DNA of 64,000 nt from Tillandsia leiboldiana (lineage: Eukaryota > Streptophyta > Magnoliopsida > Poales > Bromeliaceae): NCBI GenBank assembly GCA_029204045.2, contig JAQNDB010000156.1:1-64000 (forward strand), given 5' to 3'. Position 1 is the first letter of the stretch. The number at the start of each line of letters is the position of its first letter. The translations under genes and the position numbers were made by a program. Shown in pieces: positions 22,208 to 31,009 of the stretch. The notes under the pieces are model-generated. The model saw nothing but the letters and a program-made list of their open reading frames with translations, did no database searches and had not been told where the DNA came from.

Positions 22208-23444
22208 TGTAGAGTCCTGGCGTTCCCTTGCCCTTGTATACCTCCCTTTTATTTTTTTTATGACGGGATCGTTAGGAAAACTTTCCACGGTGTTTTCTGC
22301 AACGGACTGGCCTGGACCGCGAGTATTTTTCTGTGATTGAGCTCGAAAAGCGGAGGACGGCAAAGCGAACGGATTCGGATTCCGATTTACGAATCTCCCG
22401 GGATGGGGGTCAAAGCGGTTGCCTTTGAGTGGTGCATCGAAATCCGTGCTAAGTGGCCGGCACGCTTTTCGAGGTGTTCGGACGGGATCCTGCTGTGATC
22501 GGACTTTTCATCTTTTTATGTCTGTGGGTTATTTTATTTATTTGGTAGTACCTCGACCTTTCGGTTATCTGTTTTGGGTCCTAATTGAATTTTCTTCAGT
22601 TGTTAGAAAGGAAGTTGAAATTCGAGAATTTTTGGGCTGATTGTCGGGGTTTGCGGATATTTTTAGGTGGTAGAGCTCGCAAAACGGTGAACGGTGGCGC
22701 GATCGGATTTGAATTCCGACCCCGGGATCTCCCAGAAATAATTTTTTGAAGTTTTACCATATGTTTGGGCGCATCGAAAGCCGTGCAGGCGATCGGCACG
22801 TTTTTCGGGGTAATCTGGACCCCTCGTTGCATCCCGATTGATTTTAGTTGTGTTTTGGGGATTTAGGTCTTTCCCCCTTTTTTTTATTTGGGCGTTAAGT
22901 TTATTTGGGTGCGTGCGGGGGGAAAAACCCCAGTTCCTTTTCCCTCTTCTCAAGAAATCGACGGAGGGAACCAAGACCGAGAAACGGGTAGAGAAAGGGG
23001 AAATCGCCCATCCTCTGCGGGATTGATCGGGCGTAGAGGGGACGATCCTCCTTCTTCCTCCTCGTCCGGCGGAATCAAGGTGAGCGGTTCGAGTTTTCCC
23101 GTTTTCCTTTTTGCAATTTATGTGAGGTCGAGGATTTGGGTGTCGGTTGCTCGGGTGTTGTGGGTGTTGTGTGTTGTTGAACGGGAGGCCGCCGCCGCCG
23201 TTGTTAAACGGGAGGCCGCCGCCGCCGTTATCTTGTTCGCGGGGTCGTCGCCGGAATCGTACGGGAGCGAAAACGGAGAAGAAAACGAAAAAGGGGGCGT
23301 TACTGTTCATCGTGTACGGATGCCTCAGCCGCGGTCCACAGACCCAGGCGTGCACCCGGTGCACGCCCCGCAGCCCCGGGGGCGCAGACCCGGCGCACGC
23401 AACCGTGCACCGGGCTGCACACTGTGCGCGGTGCACGCTCCAGG
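22208..23444 (+). repeat. E middle LTR, 5' part
   Basis: Starts TGTAGAGTCCTGGC and runs to the B insertion. It closely matches the third E LTR at 62786-64000. It includes the element-type motif GTAGAGCTCGCAAAACGG, a candidate splice donor ATCAAGGTGAGCG (GT at 23080-23081), two copies of a GGGAGGCCGCCGCCGCCG block, and a GTGCACCCGG-rich array in which B inserted. No gene. Confidence 0.92.
23440..23444. repeat. Target-site duplication CCAGG of element B (left copy)
   Basis: CCAGG at 23440-23444 recurs at 57674-57678, directly flanking TGTAATAGCC...GGGGCGTGACA. It proves that 23445-57673 is one insertion into the middle E LTR. Confidence 0.95.
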
Positions 23445-24628
23445 TGTAATAGCCGCGAGTCTATTTTCACCTTTTGGACTTTCTTTTGGTTTTATTGAAC
23501 CGCTTTTCGATTAAGGGGTCCGGTGTGTGGCTTATTATTTCTTTGTCCCTGGGCAGGCCGTCGGGGCTCGTGGGTATTTTTAGACAATAAAGCTCGCGAA
23601 ACGGGGAACGGCGGCGCGATCGGTTTTGGATTCCGACTCCGGAATCTCCCGAAATAAATTCTGGAAGATTTATTGCAATTCCGGCGACTTACACGGTTAT
23701 CGAGGCAAACCGGACCCTGGGTTGTACCCGAACTGGTATTTTTTTCTTTTAGTCGAAAATTGGGTTTTTCCCTTTCCTCGCTTCTTGATTCACCCGATCA
23801 CTTACTTTGTGATTTAGGGATTTAGGGACCAAGTCCCCGTTTATTGCACCCAAAACGACTAATTAAACCCCAGTGGGAAACTAGGGTTTCCCATCTTTTC
23901 CCCCCTTTCTTGTGCGTGAGAACCCCATTTTTTCCCCCATCTCTAACAAGGCGGCGTGAAGAACCGGGATCGTGACGGGGAGAAAAGAAGAGAACGATCG
24001 CCTCCCCGCAAAGATCCGACGAACGCAAAGAGGACGATCCTTCTCCTTCGCCCAGTGCCGACGAAATCGAGGTGAGCCGTGTCTTCGTTTTCTTGTTTCG
24101 TTTCTTGTTTCGTTTCTTGTTTCGAGCAAGGGGAGGGAAATCCTTGGAGTTTTCGGGGTGGGTTTTCCTTCGTCTCGTGCCGCGTGCGAGGCGAGTTTGG
24201 GGACCGGACGGGAGGCCGCCGCCGCCGTGGTTAAACGGGAGGCCGCCGCCGCCGTCACCGTGTTCACGGGGTCATCGCCGGAGCCGCCGTGATCGCGAGG
24301 GTGCGACCGGAGCCGAAATCACTGTTCACGTTGGGGGATTTCTGGCCGCGGTCCACACAAGCCGGCGTGCACCCGGCGCACGCCATCGGGGCCCGGGGGC
24401 GCAGACCAGGCGCACGGAGCCGTGCGCCAGGCCGCGCGGTCCACCGGGCCGGCGTGCACCCGGCGCACGCCATCGCGGCCCGGGGGCGCGGACCTGGCGC
24501 ACAGGGCCGTGCGCCAGGCCGCGCGGTGCACGCCCTGGGCGTGCACCCGGTCCGCATCACCACTGCGGGAAATCGTGGACCCGACGCGCGCTCCTAGCCG
24601 TGCGCGGCCCGGCCCAAGACGCCATTGG
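23445..24628 (+). repeat. B 5' LTR, part 1
   Basis: U3 and start of R. Matches 54985-56141 of the 3' LTR. It has an extra 27-bp GGAGGCCGCCGCCGCCGTGG-type unit near 24210, and a candidate splice donor ATCGAGGTGAGCC (GT at 24072-24073). It ends with the C target site ATTGG (24624-24628), repeated at 28091-28095. Confidence 0.93.
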
Positions 24629-25273
24629 TGTGGTGACCCTGATCCCCGTGTAGCTTCTCCCATGAACCCTGGTGTAGAACACCTAGTGTTGGTGTATCTG
24701 GGCCATAGTGCATCAAAGGGATGCCACAGATGGACCCTGTGTGATATCCACAGCTAGATTGGCCCACGGCTGCATTTGCCGAATTTTTGAAATGGTTTTG
24801 GGCCAAACAGAGGTTGGATTTGGATTCAGCGCGGAAAAACGCTTGAAAACGGCTATTTGCTTGTTGGATTCTGAGTCCGGATGCCCAAAAACGGACTCCC
24901 GGAAGTTTTCGCTGAATTTCGGTGCATGGGAGGGGCCGTGGACCGCCGGCTGCCACGTGGCGGCTTGTGATTGGGCCGGTCCGCAGCGCTCGGTCCACAG
25001 AGGGGAGCGGCTGGGTGCACGGACCCGCATGGACACGTGGCGCCGCCTGATTGGCGGGCTCGTGAGGCGCGGTCTACGGTTTTGGCGCGGCGGTGCATGG
25101 ACCAGGCGGGGGACGCGTGGCAGCGCCCGGTTGGTCGGTGCACGCGGCGCGGTCCACGGAACCCGAAGTAGGTTGCGTGGACCGGGTGCAGGGGACACGT
25201 GTCGGCATGCTACTCGCGGGCTCACGAGGCGCGGCGCACGGGGTCGCGGGCGGGCGCCTCGGGGCGCGTGCGT

Positions 25274-25500
25274 GGCAGGCGGTCAGGCGGCGCCTGCCCG
25301 CACGTGTGACCGCGACAGTGGCAGGGCCACGTGTTGCCCTGCCACTGGCGGGCGCCACCTACCCGTTTGACCGGGTAGGTGCCACGCGGCGGCACCACAC
25401 GCGCCCCGCACAGCTGTTTGCTGTGCGGGACACGTGTCGGTCACCGGGAGTGCCACGTGGCCACTCCCGGCGCGCCCCGCACAGCTGTTTGCTGTGCGGG
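25274..25500. repeat. Cluster of six short perfect hairpins in the C LTR
   Basis: Six perfect inverted repeats in 227 bp: GGCAGGCG arms (25274-25281/25291-25298); CAGTGGCAGGGC arms (25316-25327/25336-25347, 12 bp); CACCTACCCG arms (25356-25365/25372-25381); CCCGCACAGC arms (25405-25414/25420-25429); CCGGGAGTG arms (25444-25452/25462-25470); CCCGCACAGC arms again (25476-25485/25491-25500). Several loops or flanks contain CACGTG. It lies about 140 bp upstream of the TATA box. Confidence 0.88.
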
Positions 25501-25634
25501 TGACGTGGCCGCACCAGGAATTTCCGGGCGGCTACAGTAACCCCGCGTTGAGCCCGGATTCGGGCGCCCTAAACTTCGGGTGCGCCCGAAAGTTGGGACT
25601 TGTTGGGAATTATCCCATTTGTTTTTCTGCTGCC

Positions 25635-25642
25635 TATTTAAA
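25635..25642 (+). promoter_or_regulatory. C LTR TATA box
   Basis: TATTTAAA in the context TGCTGCCTATTTAAAGGCTC, at the position equivalent to the F LTR box (GCCTATAAATAGGC). Upstream are the hairpin cluster and numerous CACGTG cores. The solo LTR could still act as a promoter reading to the right. Confidence 0.65.
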
Positions 25643-28095
25643 GGCTCGAGCTCCTTTCCCCTTCGACTTTTTGGCACTTCCGAGCTTCAAACCGGCTGGA
25701 GTTCTTCACCAAAGTTGTTCCTCTCGCAGTGAAGCTTCCATCTGCAAAGTTTGAGGATTTTTGGGGTCACGCTTTTCGAGATTCTCATTTTCTTGGCGCG
25801 GCGCGACGCTCCTTCTTCGGTGTTTCTTCCGTCGCTCTTCGGTGTACGAGCTCCCCCGACCTACTCCGACCATCTTTTCGAGCGATTTCTTCGCCGATGG
25901 ATTTGTAACAGGTGAGGCTACGATTTTGGGTTTCACGCACATTTTCTGATTTCGCGTTTTTCGAGGTGTTTTCTCATGCTCATTGGGACCCTTCTTGCTG
26001 TGAGTTTGTGGTGAGGACAGCAGCTTCTTTTGAGGATATCTTCGCGCACAGATCTCGGATCAGAATGTGCTTGTAGACTTTTTTCATCTACGCGACGCAA
26101 GGATCATCATATATTTTTCTGGGAATTTTTGGAGACCTCCCCGAAGGTATACACTTTCCATTTTATCTGTATAAGAGATTACAGTTATTTGATTGTGAGT
26201 TACTGCGCACCGATATTGTGGAATTTATAGCTTGGCCTACGGTGCTCCGTTTTGGGCGTGCAGGTACTTGTTTCGAAGCTATCGACGCGTAGAACGTTGG
26301 GGTATTTTATCTGGAATTTACTGAGCACTTTCAGCAGGTGAATTTTTTGCTTCTTTACAGCTGAAATTCAGCCTTGTGATTTTGGGCAGATTTTTGGGTT
26401 GTTGAGTATAACTGTAGCCCTATGTTGTACCCAGGTGGGATTTTGGACTGTACGGGGCATACTGGACAGTGAGTTGCTGTTTTTGGTTTTATCAGCTGTA
26501 GAACTTGGGCAGATCAGCGTTTTCAGGTGGGTGGCTTTGCTTTCAAGATCTATGGACTGTGCTCTAATTCTATTGTTATAGAATCATGCATGATAGGGAT
26601 TGGACTTGGGTAGCATGCTAGAAGTAGGAATTGTTGTTCCTAGTATTATCTGTTGATCTTGTGATCTTTTACTTCCTTCTATCATGTTAAATATTCGTTA
26701 TCTTGGAACCTGACCTAGCACCCCCGTCATATGTTGCATGTGTAACCAGACCAGTAGAAAACCCTCACTTGGGCTAGGGTTATTTATGTTTAGACATCCA
26801 CACTTTATGTCGCATTCCTGGACTTATTGTTATCCTCGCCCGGGTAGTGGGCCGAGCGGTCGGGACTTCTCTATAGTGTGGGATGCATTTGCACTCGTGC
26901 TTGGGAGCAGAGTGGAGTCTGGTAGATGTAGTGGTTCGCTTGTCTGTATCGGGAACCGTTTGGGGTAAACGGTGGACCCGAGAGATCTTGTTTTCCCCTG
27001 TTTGGGTTGTCGCCACTGTGTTAGTGGCAGTAGTTTACTAGTGTTAGCCGGACCTAGAACCCAGAACCCTTTTCGACATACACATGATTTTAGTCTACCA
27101 ATGTTTTCTTCCAAACATCGAAGGGCCGCTGGAGTCTGTTCTTGTTTGATTGGACAAAGGCATCAGCCCTTCGGGGTTTGGGTAAAACACTTGTTTTCTA
27201 ACTGTTTTTCTAAAAAGAACTAAAATCATTAAATATGGATTTCTTCCAGATCAAATTAGTTTTCAATAACAAATGTCACCTTTTTCCTGTAAATCTCCCC
27301 ACTCGAAAGGATTCGAGTGGTCTAGGTTCTAGGGGCCGTTCCTCTGTCGGGACGAAAGCCACGGGGGCCGAGCCTGGAACCTGTTCTTGTTTGATAGGGT
27401 TGTAGGTGTAGGTCTCCCGGGACTTTCGGGCCCTGTTGGTGTCTTCTGCGAGTTGTACTGTGATTATTGCTTTCCCGAACTATAACGGATCGGGAACTTC
27501 GATAGTCGGAGCCTAGAGTCTGTTCTTGTTTGATAGGGTTCTTAGCACCGGTCTATCGGGTTTCCGAACCCTTATGGTGTCGGTCTTTCTGGAGAGTTTA
27601 GTGTTCTGTTGTGGGAGCCGTCTGGTGGACGGTGGCCCCAGCTGTGTGACTTCCAGCTTGTGGTTGAGAGTTGGTGTTGTTGGTCGATCTTGTTGATCGT
27701 GGTTTGGACTATAGCCTGCATGAGCCATATTTGAGCTCGACAGAGATACGCGGATACTTTCCTCGGTGGGGTCGCTCCCCTCGAGAGCCACTCCGGAGTT
27801 GGGCCTGTTACTTGCTATCGCGACTTGTCGACGCCGTCCCTCTGACTGGGCCAGTTAGTGGCAGTCACGGACACCCTACGGTAGACTCGTCCTGTTGAGG
27901 ATGTGCGGCAGTAGGTGGGCGCAGGTTTGACTGGACCCTTTGAGGCAGTCAGTTTAGATTTGGTGAGTTTACTGTGTGTGTTAGTAGATGCTCTTTTGCA
28001 GGTTAGTCGCTTCGTCTATATGGGGCTTCCCGTATGGGCGGCGGATCTGTTGGCGAGCCCGGGTCGCAGTTTCGACGCCGGGGCGTGACAATTGG

Positions 28096-28116
28096 TCCAC
28101 CGCGCCGCGTGCTCCC
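28096..28116 (+). repeat. B 5' LTR, part 2 (21-bp sliver between C and A)
   Basis: The sequence between the C right target copy and the A start, TCCACCGCGCCGCGTGCTCCC with its last five bases (28112-28116) being the A target CTCCC, matches the uninterrupted B 3' LTR at about 56142-56162. It proves two separate insertions 21 bp apart. Confidence 0.93.
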
Positions 28117-28579
28117 TGTGATAACCGCGGATTTATTTTTACCTTTCGGGGCTTTCCGTCGATTTTTTATTGAACCGTCTGGTTGACAATAGGGGTTCGA
28201 GGGTAATTTTTCCTTATTTTTTCTGGGCAGACGGTCGGGGCTCGCGGGTATTTTTGGTTAATAAAGCTCGCGAAACGGAGACCGGCGGCGCGATCGGTTT
28301 TGGATTCCGACCCCCGGTTCTCCCAGAATAAATTCCGGAAGCTGGTACCGTAGCCCAGGTGACTTACACAATTACCGGGGGCGGACCGAACTCTGGTCCG
28401 CAATCAGATCGAGTTTAGTCGACCAGTTTGAGGTATGGGTTTCGACCACCCCTTTTTGTTTTCCTTTCACCCGAGGGGTTAAAATTAATTTTGGGGTCCA
28501 AAATCCACTACGCCCAAAACGTCTAAGTAGTCGGCCTTGGGAATTAGGTTTCCTAAACCTCGCCTCCCCCTCCTTGGCG

Positions 28580-28587
28580 TATAATAT
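28580..28587 (+). promoter_or_regulatory. A LTR TATA box
   Basis: TATAATAT in TTGGCGTATAATATCCGAG, about 150 nt before the candidate splice donor; repeated at 46526-46533 in the 3' LTR. It probably positions transcription start near 28610. No other TATA-like site is as well placed. Confidence 0.6.
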
Positions 28588-28849
28588 CCGAGCGTGGACG
28601 AGGAGCGGTCCCCAAAAAAAAAACCCTCGTCCTTTCCATCGGCCGGCGTGGAAGAGAAGAGATCGATCGCCTCCCCGCAAAGATCCGACGAACGCGAAGA
28701 GGACGATCCCTCTCCTTCGCCGGTACCGACCAAGACAAGGTGAGCCGTGTTTTCGTTTTCTTTTCTTGTCTTTTTCTCGTCACGAGTGGGGAGGGTGGGG
28801 GTTTCTTGATCTTCGTCGGAGAGGGAAGGAGAGGGGCGTGCCGCCGCAC

Positions 28850-29285
28850 GGGGGCGCCGTGCGGGCGTAACCGCATGCAAGGCGCCGCGCGGGGCAGCCC
28901 GCGCATGCGGGGGCACCGCGCGGTGCAGCCCGCGCATGCGGGGGCGCCGGTGCGGGGCACCCGCGTGCGGAGCGCCGCGCGGGGCAGCCTGCGCATGCGG
29001 GGGCACCGCGCGGCGCAGCCGCGCATGCGGGGGCGCCGTGCGGGGGCACCCGCGTGCGGGGTGCCGCGCGGGGCAGCCCCGCGCATGCGGGGGCACCGCA
29101 CGGTGCGGCCCGCGCATGCGGGGGTGCCGTGCGGGGCACCCGCATGCGGGGCGCCGCGCGGGGCAGCCCGCGCATGCGGGGGGCACCGCGCGGTGCAGGC
29201 CGCGCATGCGGGGGTGCCGTGCGGGGCGCCCGCATGCGGGGTGGCCGCGGGGCAGCCCGCACATGCGAGGCGCCGCGCGGACAGC
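28850..29285 (+). repeat. GC-rich minisatellite in the A LTR
   Basis: Imperfect units of about 30 bp built on GCCCGCGCATGCGGGGGC and ACCCGCGTGCGGGGCGCC, rich in CpG and centred on CGCATGCG palindromes. The equivalent block at 39118-39560 has the same number of units, while 46795-47110 in the 3' LTR is about 115 bp shorter at its right end. Long open frames on both strands here are artefacts. Confidence 0.9.
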
Positions 29286-29935
29286 ACGGCGGCGCGTGGG
29301 GGGTTCGGTCGCTGCCGTCGGGGGCCGGCCGGTGTTGGGGCTTTTCCTTACTTCGCGTTTAAAGGTTCTTGACCTCCCCGCCCGGGGATCCCGTCTTGCA
29401 GCTTCGGGGAGCGCGCCGGGACGCGGGGAGCCGAGCGTGGTTTTTCTACTGGCGGACAGGTGGGTTGTTTTTACTTTATTCCTAGCCTCTAAATTCTATC
29501 TTATTGGACGGGGTCTATTCTAAGTGTACTGGGGTTACATAATGACGGGTGAAAGCTTATGCATGTTAGTGGGTTCGCTATAATGACTAGCGTCGATCGC
29601 CGACGGTGTTCTTCTTTTTCAACCCTTATATGTCAGCGGGCCTCCTTCGAGTGCGCGCAGTATTACCTTGTTTTCGATTATGCACTTTACCTCATTTACC
29701 TCATTTACCTCATTTACCTCATTACTCTTATTATTCTTATTGTGATACTGACATGATGGTGGTTACGGTTACTGGGCTCGAGGTTGCCACACGCGCACCC
29801 GCGGTTTGGCCACCGCAGAGGGTGCGCTTTTTCCGGAAAAGAGGTCGTAGAACCCGTGTTTACCCACGAGGTGACGTAGTGGGGGCCCCTTATTAGTTGT
29901 GGGGTTGAGGCGCCTAGGTGCGAGCGGAGCGACCC

Positions 29936-30004
29936 GCCGGTTTAGTTGTCCGGCGCGGTCGCGGTGTTGCAGGTACGGTATGGGGCCGTCGGTAGTGGAC
30001 CGAC
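29936..30004 (+). repeat. Hairpin series (A LTR version)
   Basis: Three consecutive inverted repeats: GCCGG-TTTAGTTGT-CCGGC (29936-29954), ACGG-TATGGGG-CCGT (29975-29989) and GTCGG-TAGTGGA-CCGAC (29988-30004). Two have 7-nt loops as in B and E. The same set is at 47759-47829. They sit between the ACGAGGTGACGTAGTGGG block and the candidate acceptor, as in the other families. Confidence 0.65.
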
Positions 30005-30136
30005 GCGGCCGGGGTATTACAGGATGCAGATATACAGGTTACCTTTTTTTCCCCCCCCCTTCCCAAAAGGGTGGTTGCTCCGGTTGTCGCCACGGTTTGT
30101 TTTTATTATTTTCCCTTGCACGGCGTTTATTAGTCA

Positions 30137-30158
30137 CTGACTTCCCACTTCGTGACAG
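30137..30158 (+). promoter_or_regulatory. Candidate branch point and splice acceptor in the A LTR
   Basis: CTGACTTCCCACTTCGTGACAG: a CTGAC branch-point-like core 17 nt before an AG. The same block recurs in B (49372-49393), E (18326-18348, 58969-58990) and D (minus, 4545-4566) although flanks differ. Paired with an AGGTGAGC donor upstream (28737-28744), it would remove the GC-rich minisatellite from the leader. Splicing is inferred, not shown. Confidence 0.45.
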
Positions 30159-30648
30159 GGCCAGGCGAGGGGAGAGGTAGGTGGCGGTGAGGACGGGGCG
30201 GACACAGCGGGACCGTTGGAGACTCTGAACTTTATACTTTCCTTTTCTTTTCAGCTTTTCATTTATATTGTGGGCATGTGTGAGGTTCCCGATACCCTTG
30301 TGGGGTCGACGGTAGATGTCGGTATTTGATTTTCTGTTTATGCACTACCTTCTCCTTTATTTCCTACTGGCCATTTGAAAAGCGAAACAAAAACAAAGAA
30401 AAGATTGCGAAAAACCGTTTTCAACACCTAAGTGTCGTGTGGGCACCGTTTTCAAAACCCTGGGGTTTATGCTGATTTCGAAAACTCGTTTTCAAAACTT
30501 AAGTGCCGGGTGGGCACTCTTTAAAAACCGTGGATTTATCCTTTCAAGTTGAAGTGGCCATGCGCTTAAATATTAGAATACTGGTTGTATGAAATTGAAT
30601 GTTGTGATTGAATGGTTATGTTTGCTTGGGAGATGTATTCAACCACAC

Positions 30649-30704
30649 GCCGTGCACGTACAGGGAGACTCTGTCCGTTTGCAGAGAGATCCTGTATGTG
30701 CGGC
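30649..30704 (+). other. Conserved long hairpin near the LTR 3' end (A)
   Basis: GCCG(TG)CACGTACAGG pairs with CCTGTATGTGCGGC (one G-T wobble), apical CTCTG/CAGAG. Repeated at 48472-48528 in the 3' LTR. The stem bases differ from B and E in a pairing-preserving way. Confidence 0.75.
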
Positions 30705-31009
30705 GGGTCTGGGCACGCACCGGGAAAGAAAGAGACCTTTCAAAAAAAAAAAAAGAATGCCGTTTCCGCTAAAACAAACCCCCGGGGCGTGACAGATTAA
30801 GATGGTATCAGAGAGCCTTCATTCAATCACAACAGCTCGTGCCGACATCCGTGGGAATGCCTCACATACCTACGAATAAATGAATTGGGTGGGGCATAGG
30901 ATTTTAGAACGTGAGTGAACGGGGGGCGGGAGTTTGAATTTTTCCTCGCATAAAAGGGTACACTGGTTGTAGTTACTGTCTAATTTTGACCTTCTTGTGA
31001 GTGACAGAT

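Larger units (their letters stand above)
24629..28090 (+). mobile_element. Element C: solo LTR
   Basis: A single 3462-bp LTR from TGTGGTGACCCTGATC to GCCGGGGCGTGACA, flanked by the 5-bp duplication ATTGG, with no internal region: the product of recombination between two LTRs of one element. Termini and overall layout match the F LTR (G-box-rich U3, TATA box, long AT-rich tail with an LTR end reading GATCTGTTGGCGAGCCCGGG), but the body differs, so C is a related family. No coding sequence. Its second half reappears at 36638-38377 because of the assembly duplication. Confidence 0.92.
28117..30794 (+). repeat. A 5' LTR (left assembled copy)
   Basis: 2678 bp, TGTGATAACCGCGG to CCCCGGGGCGTGACA. 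In order: U3 with CTCGCGAAACGGAGACC; TATA box 28580-28587; candidate splice donor GACAAGGTGAGCC (GT 28740-28741); GC-rich minisatellite 28850-29285; conserved GCGGTTTGGCCACCGC and ACGAGGTGACGTAGTGGG; tandem hairpins 29936-30004; branch point/acceptor CTGAC-GTGACAGG (30137-30158); GTGTG-loop repeats near 30432 and 30502; long hairpin 30649-30704. Confidence 0.94.

Noticed and set aside
22663..23436. 257-codon minus-strand frame in the E LTR, also near 63479-63943
   Set aside because: Runs antisense through the LTR U3/R and ends in the GC-rich array; the product is Arg/Pro-rich without a domain.
28485..29523. Open frames of 195-259 codons on both strands in the A LTR, repeated near 38806-39698 and 46431-47311
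   Set aside because: GC-rich array inside the LTR; open on both strands in many frames, with no start context or homology.
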